A stretch of DNA of 64,000 nucleotides, from assembly GCA_000827265.1 (NCBI GenBank), contig KN834767.1, positions 647,595 through 711,594 on the forward strand, in the 5' to 3' direction. Source of the DNA: Collybiopsis luxurians FD-317 M1 (lineage: Eukaryota; Basidiomycota; Agaricomycetes; Agaricales; Omphalotaceae). The position numbers and the translations under genes were made by a program. Below are positions 45,451-56,279 of this stretch, in pieces; positions within the stretch are counted from its first letter, which is position 1, and each line of letters begins with the position of its first letter. Under the pieces are notes generated by a model, which ran no database searches, was not told the DNA's origin, and saw only the letters and a program-made list of their open reading frames with translations.

Positions 45451-47624
45451 ATGTTCAAAAAATCGCGCCAAACCACTATCAATGGTGGAATCTTCAGTAA
45501 TGCAGAGCGTGGTTTGATCTTGAATGTATTTGAAGAGCAAGGTGAAAGAGGTGAGCTCACAAGTCCATCATGACGAAGGACCTTCTATCTCTGAGATTCA
45601 TTTGCGAACGTAGGCATTTCGACGTTATATCGTCATGTGTCCACCTCAGCATCTGGTGCTCGTTACCCCCCTCCCATGTGCCTTCCGGGAACTCGCGAAG
45701 CCATTCTACGTGACTTGAATCAATGGGCAAACATAGGGGCAGAATCAAACTACTCTGCTGCCCGTCCAAACTCAGCTGCCGAGCAAGACAACCCTTCTGT
45801 TCGTTGGCTTTACGGGCCGGCTGGGACTGGAAAGTCTGCGATTGCTCAAACCTTTGCTGAAACCTGTGCCAAGAATGGGACCCTGCTTGGGAGTTTTTTC
45901 TTCTGGCGTTCAGATTCCAAGCGGAATAATGCTCAGATGCTATTTACTACTCTTGCTATGCAGATGGTCATGGCTATACCGGAGCTACGAGCGATTGTGG
46001 ATAGAACGGTCGCTTGCAATCCTTTTGCTCCCACCTCATCAATTGGGAAACAATGCGAGACCCTGATTATTCAGCCTTGGTCAAGGGCTCAAGCCCATCA
46101 AGAGCTAAACAACTGGAAAAATCAGAAAAAACACTCCCGCTATGTACTGATCATTGACGGTCTAGATGAATGCTCCAATGATCACAATGAATGGTCATGC
46201 ATTCTCTCCGCTCTGGCTCAGACGCTGCAGAAACTGAGCCTTCCCATCAAACTTCTAGTTTGCAGCAGACCAGAGCCTTGCATTAAGGAGTGTTTTCAAG
46301 GGTCAGAATTCAAAAATGGATGCCAATGGATGCCTCTTGATAATATATATGAGGCTAACAAAGACATTCGAGTCTTTTTGCTAGATGGGTTCCAGAAAAT
46401 ACTTGCAAGACATTTGCACTCAATGGCACATGTTCCTCATCCATGGCCGACTCCAACACAGATTGAACATCTGTTACAGAAATCTTCCGGTCAATTCATA
46501 TATGCATCGACAGTGTTGAAATATATTGATGAAGATGGTGATGTCCCAGTGGATTGTCTCAATGTCATCATGGGTCTTCCAGTGAAGGATCATAAAGGCA
46601 GGGACTCACCATATGCAGCACTTGATCAACTTTACCTTCAGATTTTGTCAACCGTCCAGAGGAGAACTCCCCTACTGCAGGTTTTTGCTCAACGGATTGC
46701 CTTTCAACAAAAGTATAATCGATTCAAATTCATTGACTTTTTGGATATTCCTGATGATACACTCCACGCAATAACCTCTGGGGTCCACTCTCTTTTCAAA
46801 GGTCCTTCACCTGTTGAATCAGGATTTGCATTTGCCCATGCATCATTCCCTGAATTTCTCCTTGACCACAATCGATCATTAGATTTTCACATAGCTGAAA
46901 ATCATAAAGCAGCAGGTCATGACCTCCTTGCTCTAGTTTGTTTAGAACGATATCATGAAATATCACATGTTGGTGCCTATGCTCGTGTGATATTAATGTT
47001 TCATTGCACTCGTGCAAGTGGGAGTAATGACCTGATATCTAGGCTTGATTCATTCCCAATTTATGCTTGGATCAATCAAGCAACAATTGCTGGCTCAGCA
47101 TTTTTTAGGGGCAGACCCTACATCCTGGAACCTACTAGACTCTCATCTCTCCTTACAGAGGCTCTGCGTTCAATTTTCCAATTATGGAATAATTTCCGGG
47201 TAAGTGCTTATACATTTTTCTACATTACATTTCAGAGGTCATCAAGAGGTTTATAATGTTGCTATGACAGGACAAATGTGGGTGTTATTTGCAGCACATT
47301 CGAGATATATCCACAATTGGCTTTACCATGGCAGTGGTGGTAGTAGCCTCTTCATCTCAGGCCATACCATACAAGAAGTACAGTATACCTATTCAATATC
47401 CTTGTTCAATGTTCGCAGCTGTTGCCAAGGGAAACACTCGGCAACTGAGGGCTCTGTTGAGCTCAGAACTATGGAAAATCTTGCCCCAGGCTGATAATGT
47501 GAGGTGGATGGGTTCTTTTGAAGTCCATCCTTTATCCTGCATCAGCAAACCATGCAGGACACATGGTATTCCTAACAGGATAGGCAGCATAGCACTGATT
47601 TCCAGCGCATTGAAAATGAAGTAA
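45451..47624 (+). CDS. NACHT-domain NTPase (NLR-like), copy A
   Basis: Exons 45451-45550, 45614-47199 and 47271-47624 give 679 aa. The short first exon codes MFKKSRQTTINGGIFSNAER, a glycine/asparagine-rich N-terminal motif found at the start of many agaric NACHT proteins. Then come YPPPMCLPGTREAILRDLNQ, Walker A GPAGTGKS (~101-108), the FFFWRSD sensor-like block, and Walker B VLIIDGLDECS (~210-220). CSRPEPCIKECF and the post-NACHT helical region follow (ESGFAFAHASFPEFLLD). Exon 3 starts DKCGCYLQHIRDISTIGF, a C-terminal block shared with copy B. No WD40, ankyrin or TPR repeats are seen. By family these are signal-transduction ATPases proposed to act in fungal non-self recognition and cell death. 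The second half is CpG-poor. Confidence 0.82.
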
Positions 47625-48143
47625 TTCATTTAGTATTTAATTGCAGTGAATGGTGTCATAGAAGGCAATAATTATTGTCAGTAGTAGCATACTACTAGCA
47701 ATGATGTTCTGTGCAGGCTCAAAGCACATTTATTTAGCTCGTTTTTGTCTGGATGACCCCAATAAAGGTCTCAAAATTAGCGGTAATTGTTATAGATAAT
47801 CGAGATAGCCTGAGTTCATGGCCTGTAGGGTCCAGTTCATAACAGAAGACTACCTTCAAGTTTGTAATGAGGGCTTGATGAGAACAAAACATGAGAAACA
47901 ATGAAGCGCCCAAAAGTGTGTGAGTGCTTAACCCTCTTTCGAATTTGCCTCGTCTTCTTATTGCAAAATCTGTGGCCTGGGTCCAACACTGATCAGGACA
48001 CCTCAAAATTCCGCTACTTCCTTTGGGCCCCTGCGACAGATACTGTGCACAATTTGACTGGTGCTACCAAATGAATGTTTGTGCACAATCCTTTGGTTGC
48101 ACCAGTCAAGGCCACCCTAAAATAGATAAGATTAGATGTAACT
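47625..48143. other. Spacer between units A and B
   Basis: About 0.5 kb after the NACHT copy A stop. Only short ORFs. No gene supported. Confidence 0.5.
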
Positions 48144-48190
48144 ACCCTATACCCTAACCCTAACCCTCTAACCCTCTAACCACCTACCTG
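48144..48190 (+). repeat. Interstitial telomere-type tract (unit B)
   Basis: A run of CCCTA(A)-type repeats: ACCCTATACCCTAACCC then TAACCCTCTAACCCTCTAAC and a decayed CCACC..TGACCC tail, about 47 bp. It stands to the left of unit B as the shorter tract stands to the left of unit A. Just beyond (48224-48273) an imperfect palindrome CAGTTCCCAT..ATGGGAACTG also contains TTAGGG/CCCTAA. Confidence 0.7.
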
Positions 48191-48692
48191 ACCCTCCGAT
48201 AGAGCCATTTGTTGGCAATGTCACAGACAGTTCCCATATGTTAGGGCTAGCAGAACTAACCCTAATGGGAACTGCCTGCAACATTGCTTGGTCTTAGGGT
48301 GGTCACCAGTAGTTACCAAAGGATTGTTCACAAATGTTTATTTGGCAGCACCAAAGATTGTGAATAATAACAGTGGCATTGGGTGTTCCTTCCTAACTGG
48401 TCTGTACCACCTTATCCTGGAACCATGGCTTGCATCACTGCATTTCAAACATAGCATCTCCATTTTCAATGCTCGTATTTAAACCCTTTCCTGCCATCCA
48501 TCCAGTTCTCTCTCTAAGCCCAATCATCATTTCTAGCCACCAAAATTTAACAGAAAAGCCCTACAGTACCCTTACACTTTTACAGTTAAACTCTACATCG
48601 CTGTGATCCCTGGCGCCGCTCCTACGACCACTCGAATCTCCAGGAAGCCTTATACGGTACAACTCAACCACCCACATCAGCACAATTAGTCG

Positions 48693-48960
48693 CTTTTGGA
48701 GAGTCATTCCGATACGCATTCGACGCAGTTATGGTATCGACCGTTTTGGCTGGGGTCGAGAAAAACAGTGGATTTAGGTATGATGCAATGTTATGTGAAC
48801 TTTTGCTGACTTCTCTCTTCCTGGTCACTCTCTGAAGTCCGGACCTTTACCGAATGACCAATCTCTAGCTCAGATCAGCAGCCGAGATGTATCTCGGGTT
48901 TGGCCAATCGGTGTTTGGGAAGATACTAGGCTCGGCGGTGAATAGTGGATATTTACCAAA
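48693..48960 (+). pseudogene. Dead mitofissin (DUF1748) copy
   Basis: Homologous to the gene at 43123-43416. The start codon region reads ATTAGTCGC in place of ATTATGGCT, so the ATG is gone. FDAVMVSTVLAGVEKNSG is still readable. Around the intron acceptor CTGAAGTCCGGACC and in the following CCGAATGACCAATC there are changes that break the frame, and the C-terminal HPKKD end is lost. Confidence 0.8.
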
Positions 48961-49254
48961 TCGTCGGCAGGTCTTGTTAAACACATTGCTATCCAGCATT
49001 GCAATGTCGGGTCTACGTGGTTTATAGGGTTAAGAGCGAACTGCAGCCCCAGGGAAGAACGGTCGGGATAAACGAGTGTACTACAGAGGTCAATTGTGCG
49101 GAAATAGGATGATTGTATTTATTCTCTCTCTTTCTTATCCCATTTTTCGTCTTCCGCATTCGTCGCCCAGGTGAACATTTTCATACACCGTCATTTGTTG
49201 TACTATACCTATTTTCGAAAGCAAGCAAACAGACTACACCCTTAATCCAGCGTG

Positions 49255-50357
49255 AATGTACCACGTCTTTATAACGATTTCTCAATTTCAATCACATCTT
49301 ATACGGCTTTCCACTATCTTCCCTCCTTCGCATTTACATAACTTTGAACCAACTGATCTAAACTCACGCTCAACAATGGTCCTCACACGTTCCATCTCCG
49401 TACCCATATTCTCTCGCCACAATCGCCTTGACACCTCCCACCACACCAATCCTCAACACTGCCCAATCCGCCGCAGACTTGTTTCCGCAAAGCGAACGCC
49501 TCTCCCAGTTTATCCGTATCCTTCACCGGATCCCGCTAATCTGATAAATTTTTGAACGCACTTTCAATGCAACATTAACCAAAGCCTCGACGACTCCTGC
49601 TCCGCTTGAGAGAAGCGTCTGCAAGAAAAACGTCGGATTTTCCTGCGAATGTAGCAAATATGGATTGGTAGCCAAATTCAGCGGAAACGCGCTGGGTTTT
49701 GCCAATGTTTCCGCAGCTCAGTCTGGTGCTGACGATGTTGGGATGGGTAGCGAGAGCGAAAACGACGTCAGAGTCGAGGTCGATTCCGGCTGTTACTGTG
49801 GGGAAGTTGTCTATCATGTGGGGGATTGGAGAGGATGAGGCGACCTATGGAAGTGGTCAGGCTGTTCTATTGAGTTTTTGTATCCTCGGAAATCTACTCG
49901 CCCCTCTATGAAACGCCAAATCTTATCAATACCCACCGCAGGAGCCCACGTACTTGGCGTTAACATCAACACCCACTCCGCCACAGCCTCTTCAACTTCC
50001 GTACAAAGCTCCGTCTCTCTCGCAGATCATGCTCCGGTTCCAGCAATGGGCAAGACGTTTCGAAATCCCGCCGAGTTGAGAGTTTTTCGGGCGAAAGAAA
50101 TGGTTTGTGATCACTCGGAATGTGAGAGATGTTGGGCTTCGCCGTTGTATCTTTAGGTAAAAACTCGTGTTACGCCGCCCTGTAGATTTTTTAGTGTTTG
50201 GGTGTAAGAATAAAAGGTGGAATGTGATTGCAAGTCTACCTCGGCCAATCGTAGAATATATTTCGCATACGATTCCTAATCATTATTTCCGCTTTCACTG
50301 TGGAAGAAGAGGACAGCGGGGACGTATATGTCTGGGTGGGGAGCCGGACTTTGATAT
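49255..50357 (-). pseudogene. Dead DHDPS-family aldolase copy
   Basis: Homologous to the gene at 43780-44895. The start codon is lost (the plus strand reads GACTTTGATATG where unit A has GACTTTGACATG). Fragments IDNFPTVTAGIDLDSDVVFA and STRLSCGNIGKTQR remain. The tyrosine of YNFP is changed to Asp and the Schiff-base Lys of GTKLSCGN to Arg, so both catalytic residues are gone. Several indels break the frame. Confidence 0.8.
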
Positions 50358-50686
50358 GTAGGTCCTAGCCGGTAAAATCGATGACCACTGGCGAATCGGA
50401 ACATCCGGGAGAAATAAAATGAAGAGTTATATATATACTGTATCCCGCATTCGGCTCCTTTTTAAGGATTATTAATGGGCAGCACTACGAGGAGTTTCTC
50501 CGAGGGCGGTGCAGCAGTATAGAAGCGATGAATAAAGGTGTGATGAAGGTGTGTTGAAGGTGTGTCATTGTTGTCCAGCAAATGCTATCACTGGCACAGC
50601 CGTAGCGATTGTTTTTATCTCCCCCCATCTACGCCATTTCTATCCACTTGCTCCCTCACCGTGTCTGGCAAAGGACCATGGATGGA

Positions 50687-52887
50687 ATGTTCAACAATTC
50701 GCGCGAGTTCGCTATTAACGGTGGAACTTTCAATAACGCTGGCCGCGACCTGAGCCTAAACTTGAATGTATTCGAAGAGAAAGGTGAAAGAGGTGAGCTC
50801 ACGAGTGCATCGCGACCGAAATTTTATTATCTCTAAGATTGCAAACTTAGGGCTTTCGACATTATACCATCACTCGTCGACTTCAGCGTCTTATGATGCG
50901 GGAGCTCGTTACCCCCCTCCCATGTGCCTTCCGGGAACTCGTGAGGCCATTCTACGTGACTTGAATCAATGGGCAAACTCAGTCGCAGATCTACACAATG
51001 CTCCCGTTCGCTGGCTTTTCGGGCCAGCTGGTGCCGGAAAGTCCGCAATTGCTCAAACTTTTGCCCAATCCTGTGCCGAGAATGGAACCCTCCTCGGGAG
51101 TTTCTTCTTCTGGCGCTCGGATCCCACCCGAAATAATTCTCAGCGGCTATTCACTACGCTTGCTTTGCAGATGGCCATTGCTATACCAGGGCTGCGTCCC
51201 ATTGTGGATGAAGTAGTCACTCGCAATCCATTTTTACCAACATCATCCATTGAGAAGCAATGCAATGAACTGATTGCTCAGCCATGGTCGTTGGCCCTTA
51301 AAAAGGCTCGAATGCATATAGAACTCAAACAGTGGTGGGATAGGCTATCTGGTCTCAACCCATCTGTTGTCCCAGAATCTTCTCAGCAGCCATTTTTGGG
51401 TCGGGCTTGCATATTAATCATCGATGGTTTAGATGAATGTTCCAATGTTCATAATGAATGGCAGCATATTCTCTCCATTCTGGCTCAGCTTTATCGGAAA
51501 TATAGCCTCCCAGTCCAAATCCTTGTTTGCAGCAGACCAGAGCCTTGCATCAAAGAGTGCTTTACAGGATGGAATTTTGGAAGCATTTGTCAGTGGCTGG
51601 CTCTCGATGATACATATCAAGCCTCCAAAGACATTCGATTTTTTTTGCAGAATGGATTTCAAAAAATCCTTACTTACCACTCAAACTCAATGGCACATGT
51701 TCCTCAACCATGGCCCACATCAGCACAGATTGAATACCTACTACAAAAATCCTCGGGTCAGTTTGTATATGCAGCGACGGTGATGAAATATATTGGTGAA
51801 GATGGTGATGTCCCCGCGGATCGTCTCAATATCATCCTGGGCCTTCCAGTGCAGGATTATGAGGCCAGGTGCTCGCCATATGCTGAGCTTGATGCACTCT
51901 ACCTTCAGATTTTGTCCACTGTTAAGAGGCCAACTTTCCTACTCCAGATTCTTTCAGCACTTATTGTCCATCAAAAAGAGCATATTGGACCTAAACCCAT
52001 GCACTTTTTACAAAGTGTTCCCATAGGTCTCCTTCATGCAACTTCCTCTGGAGTTCACTCCCTTTTTAAACATCCTTCACCTGTTGAATCAGGATTTGAG
52101 TTTGCCCATGCATCATTCCCTGAATTTCTTCTTAACTGCAATCGGTCATTGCATTTTCACATAGATGAATCTGCAGGTCATGATCTCCTCGCACAAGGCT
52201 GCTTGGAGCAATACACTGATGTATCATCTGTTGGTGAATATTCTCGTGGAAAATGGATGTTTCATTGCATTCATGCAAATGGGAGTGATAGCCTGATATC
52301 TAAGCTTGATTCATTTCCAGTTCATACTTGGATCACTCAAGCAGTCAAGCATAGGATATGTCTCTTTCCAGCATATCAACTCCCATCTGAACTTCTGCCG
52401 ATCCTGCTTTCAATATTCCAACTATGGTACAAATTCCAGGTAAGTATTTGCACAATTTTCTAAGCTGTATTTAATCCTGAAAAGGTTTATTATCCTGTTG
52501 CTATTAACTCAGGACAAATGTGGACCTTATTTACAGCACATACGAGATATATCGACAATTGGCTTCACCATAGTAGGGGCATCTGATCTACCTTCGACCA
52601 TGCACATTGTATCTATTCAATACCCTCCTTCATTGTCTTCAGCTATTGCTGAGGGAAACACCCATATTATTATTCAGCAGCTGAAGGCTCATTTAATCTC
52701 AGAGCTAGAGAAAGCTTTGTCTGGTACTAAGGCATGGTTGGGGCTTCCTGAAATACATTCTCTATCTTGCCAGATTTATAATGGCAGAACAGGGCCACAG
52801 GAGGGGATGCTCGAGGTGAATGACTTTACTCCATGTCATGGATGCACCTTTGCAAGAGCTCAGGATAGAGAAAAAATCCATAGGTAG
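50687..52887 (+). CDS. NACHT-domain NTPase (NLR-like), copy B
   Basis: Exons 50687-50792, 50851-52439 and 52513-52887 give 689 aa, with splice sites at the same places as copy A. The N-terminus is MFNNSREFAINGGTFNNAGR with a following SLNLN stretch, the fullest form of the motif among the three copies. Walker A GPAGAGKS (~93-100) and Walker B ILIIDGLDECS are intact. Compared with copy A there is an extra segment (WWDRLSGLNPSVVPESSQQ) between the Sensor block and Walker B. The C-terminal exon is longer and ends in a Cys/His-containing tail (CHGCTFARAQDREK). No repeat domain is visible. Intact frame in a unit where the other two genes are dead suggests it is still under selection, or that it was renewed by gene conversion. 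Confidence 0.82.
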
Positions 52888-53829
52888 TATCAGGTAGTTA
52901 AATACTTATAGTATAAACATCCCAGGCTGTGTCTTACAGAACCTTCAAGTTTGTGCATTTGCAATGGGTTTCCTGTCTAATCAGGGGAGGGTGTTCCAGT
53001 TCACTTGCTCTGTAACCATGGCAAAAATATCCCAGTTGCATGACCACAATGTAAGGCCTTCACAAAACTTAATACAGGTTACCATCCTCTTGCAATGGTT
53101 TGCCTTATGAGGACCAATAATCATTATATCCAGTTCCCCTATAATGAAATGTCATGTCGCCTTTGTATGTCTGCAGCCAAAACTCCTGAGGATGCAATGC
53201 TTCAGTGCAAGCATGATTTTCTTCATGCCCAAACTGCAAGTTCTTTGCTGAGCTCTACATTGCTCTCCCCTCAGCAATAAAATTCATGCCAGATATGGAC
53301 TATGGCATGCATTACCTTGCATATCTGGCCTCAACATGCATGCATAGGGTCTCCAATCTTTGTCCCTGCCCAGTACAGACAATGAATAAAATTAAGATCA
53401 ATATCTATCAACATTATAGTTACCATAGCTACCCTCATTATATAGTTGCCTGTACCTAAGTAGATTGGTTTTCATGGGTGGCAGAGGATCTACAGCAGCA
53501 ACTTTGTGTGCCAGTTGTGAGTTCATCCCCACCATTCATGAACATCCTGAGGACGATGATGCTTTTGTTGCATTGGGATACTCCTCAGAAAGCTGGCATT
53601 CAGATCTTGAACTGTACCATTGCTGTGCTGTGCGATATACTTTCTTCCTTCCTTGCCAGAAATCATGACCTAAATGGGAATGAATGAAGGCATATTGAAG
53701 GCATGTTAAAGGTGTGTCATTGTTATACACAGTACAGCTAGATTTGGATAGATCAATCACAGCTGTAGAGATCCTTTTTATCTTCTTCCATCTCCCTGTC
53801 TCTGGCCACTTGCTCCCTCACTGTTCCAG
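52888..53829. other. Spacer between NACHT copies B and C
   Basis: About 0.9 kb, CpG-poor. From about 53690 (GGCATGTTAAAGGTGTGTCA onward) it matches the promoter region of copies A and B. A 61-codon ORF (53095-53280) with several Cys has no recognised family. Confidence 0.5.
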
Positions 53830-55615
53830 ATGGCTGGAATAATTTACAACTTGCACAACTTCACTATCAATGGTGGAATCATCAGTAATGGTGGCTGCAA
53901 TCTGAGCTTGAATTTGAATGTATTTGAGCAGAGAGGTAAAAGAAGTGAGCTCACAAGTGCATTGTGGTGGGGAATCTGGTTTTTATAAGATTTTGAACAT
54001 AGGGCTTTTGACATTAGACAATCACTTGTCAACTTCAGCATCTTATAATGCTGGCACTCATTTCCCCCCTTCCAAGTGCCTTCCAGGAACTTGTGAAGTC
54101 ATTCTATGTAACTTGAAACATTGGGTAAATCCAGCCACAGAATTGGGCCAGGATGAGGGTGAGGACCTGCAATCAGATGAGAACAAGGGCTCAAACCAAC
54201 TTTTACCCCCAGCAGTTCAATATTTATTGTCTGTAAAAGGCCTAGTAATATATTTAATTTTACCAATTTTTTTTTCTAGTGTTAAACAATTAATATTGAG
54301 CTGGTAAAAGGTATAGTTAAATAATTGATTTTGCGGCGCCTTTTTCACATGTAAAAGGTGCCGGTAATCACATAATATTTCACATGATTTCCCCCATATT
54401 TTACCATTTTTTTCTGGCTGTAATCTAATAAATATGACCTGTGAGAAAGAATTACTTTTTCTAAAACATTGTCAGCTGACAAATAAAAGCTTTTACAGCT
54501 GCGAAAAGCAATGGGCGATCATTTTGATATTATTCCGATCATTGCCCAATGCTTTTCGCAGCAGTAAAAGTTTTCATTTGTCAGCAGACAATATTTTAGA
54601 AAAAGTAATTCTTTCTCACAGGTCATATTTATAAGATTACAGCCGGAAAAAATAACTAAAATATGGGAAAAATCATGCAAAATATTATGTAATTACCAGC
54701 GCCTTTGATGCATCAAAAAGGCACTGCAAAATCAATTATTTAACTATGAATTTTACCAGCTCAATATTAATTGTTTAACACTGGAAAAAAATATTAAAAT
54801 TCAAAGGAAAAATTCTATATATCACTAAGCCTTTTACAGACAATAAAGATTGGACTGTTGTGGGTGTTTCAAGCTCAAGCTCTGCTGCAGCATCAAACTC
54901 AGCCCCACTGGGGCATGACAACTTCCCAGTTTGTTGGCTATATGGGCCAGCTGGAGCAGGAAAGTCTGTGATTGCTCAATCCTTTGCTGAAGCCTGTGCA
55001 GAGAATGGGGCCCTCCTCAGAAGTTTAGGCTTCTTCTGGCATTCAGATTCTACACAGAATAATGCTCAGCAGCTGTTTACTACACTTGCACTGCAGATGG
55101 CCATTGCTATACCAGAGCTAAGGGCAACTGTGAATGCAGCAATTGCCCACAGTCCTTTTGCTCCCACATTGTCCATCCAGAATCAGTGTGAGACCCTGAT
55201 TATACAGGCATGGTTGAAGGCTTGAATCCACCAAGAACTCAAAAAGCAGAAAAATCAGAAGAAACATATACACTCCTATTCACCTTGCTCTCTTAACAAG
55301 CAACAAAGGATATCCAACAATGATCAGTATAGTGTCACAGACTCTGCCCAATTTCTGTCTGCCATGGGTACTCGTATCCTCATCATTGATGGTTTAGATG
55401 AATGCTCCAATGCTCATAATGACTGGTCACATGTTCTCTCCACTTTGGCTGAGATGTTGCAGAAACTGAACTAACCTATCAAACTCCTAGTCTGCAGCAG
55501 ACTAGAGCCTTGCATTAAGGTGCTTTGTTTGTCAATGGTTGGCCCTGGATGATACATATTGGGCCACCAAAGACATTCAAGTTTTCTTGCTCAATAGATT
55601 CCAAAAAACTCTTAT
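53830..55615 (+). pseudogene. Dead NACHT NTPase, copy C
   Basis: The first exon MAGIIYNLHNFTINGGIISN is readable. The donor region is AGAAGTGAGC. STSASYNAGTHFPP and KCLPGTCEVILCNL follow, then a 645-bp foldback insertion. After it come WLYGPAGAGKSVIAQSFAEA (Walker A intact), TTLALQMAIAIPELR, a stop (LKA*), RILIIDGLDECSNAHN (Walker B intact), a stop after LQKLN, and further stops. Homology ends near 55615, where copia-like sequence begins. CpG is nearly absent, with many TG/CA in its place relative to copies A and B. Confidence 0.85.
54213..54857. mobile_element. 645-bp foldback (giant inverted-repeat) element
   Basis: The two ends are CAGTTCAATATTTATTGTCT and, read on the other strand, CAGTCCAATCTTTATTGTCT. 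Pairing continues along almost the whole length: ATTAATATTGAGCTGGTAAA, AAATAATTGATTTTGC, ATATGACCTGTGAGAAAGAA and GCTGCGAAAAGCA all occur in both arms, with a centre near 54530. Each arm is about 310 bp. It has no coding capacity, so it is a non-autonomous MITE/foldback type. It split the NACHT copy C. No target-site duplication could be identified with confidence. Confidence 0.8.
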
Positions 55616-55616
55616 G

Positions 55617-56095
55617 CAATGATACATTTGGTTTTTACTTAGCTGGCTCTTGTGAGACAGCAAGTGTAACTGGGTTTGCAAGAGTGCATTGTCAAAGATT
55701 CTGCAAAATAGATAGTATATTTTTATAATCAATCACAACTCCACTAGTACAGTCTAACCAGAAATCTCTATGCTTGACAGACTACTTGGTCCAGGTAGTG
55801 GGGCATAAAGGTTGCAGAAGATATATGAATCTCCAATTTGATAACCACAAGGCTGGTGATGGGCCTAGCAAATGATGAGTGGTATACAACAGCAAGGTCA
55901 GCAATGGGCTGACAAATGACAAGCTGTACTAAATGAAGAAGAGTGTTGCTCAAGTTGCAGATAGTCTGCAATACTGTCCAACAGTGGACCAAAGTACTGG
56001 GCAAAGTGTAGGTGAGACTCAAGCATCCAAACTGATGAGGTGCCAGAAAACTGCCTTGTTCTGGTACTCTACTCTGTACTTATACAACATCAGAA
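55617..56095 (+). repeat. Direct repeat, left copy (copia 3' end and LTR-type DNA)
   Basis: About 480 bp matching 58262-58740 in the same orientation: GTTTTTACTTAGC, AAGTGTAAC, GAGAGTGCATTGTCAAAG-type, ACTCCACTAGTACAGTCTAA and CAACAGTGGACCAAAGTAC. In the right copy the first bases continue the RNase H reading frame, so the repeat includes the 3' coding end and is not a clean LTR. Confidence 0.7.
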
Positions 56096-56275
56096 AAAAG
56101 TCCCCTAGGCCCAGGCTGCCAAGAGACACCCATCAAATCCTAGAAAGCCTTAGGATCCTTCAGGATCCCTGGGCTCCCTGAGTGTAATTTTAGAGCTCTG
56201 AGGGCGCCTGAAATCATCCCCGGAGATCCCCAGGGATCCCAGGGAACCTCAGAAACACTGATGTTAACTTATTCA
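56096..56275. other. GC-rich palindromic insertion
   Basis: A stretch of about 180 bp with GGATCC/CCCAGGG-type short palindromes (AGGATCCTTCAGGATCCCTG, CCCCAGGGATCCCAGGG) and several CpGs, inside otherwise AT-rich, CpG-poor sequence. Its composition and edges suggest a separate small insertion between the left repeat and the pol remnant. Confidence 0.4.
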
Positions 56276-56279
56276 GATT

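Larger units (their letters stand above)
42905..47640 (+). repeat. Segmental duplication, unit A
   Basis: The segment carries mitofissin-like gene, DHDPS-family aldolase gene and NACHT gene, in that order and orientation. Homology to unit B starts at AAACCCTTTCCTGCCAT (about 42908 and 48481). Coding sequence in this unit is intact for all three genes. Confidence 0.75.
48480..52890 (+). repeat. Segmental duplication, unit B
   Basis: Homologous to unit A in the same gene order. The mitofissin and aldolase copies are decayed, while the NACHT copy is intact. Homology is clearly visible from AAACCCTTTCCTGCCAT onward and through the NACHT promoter and coding region. Confidence 0.75.
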
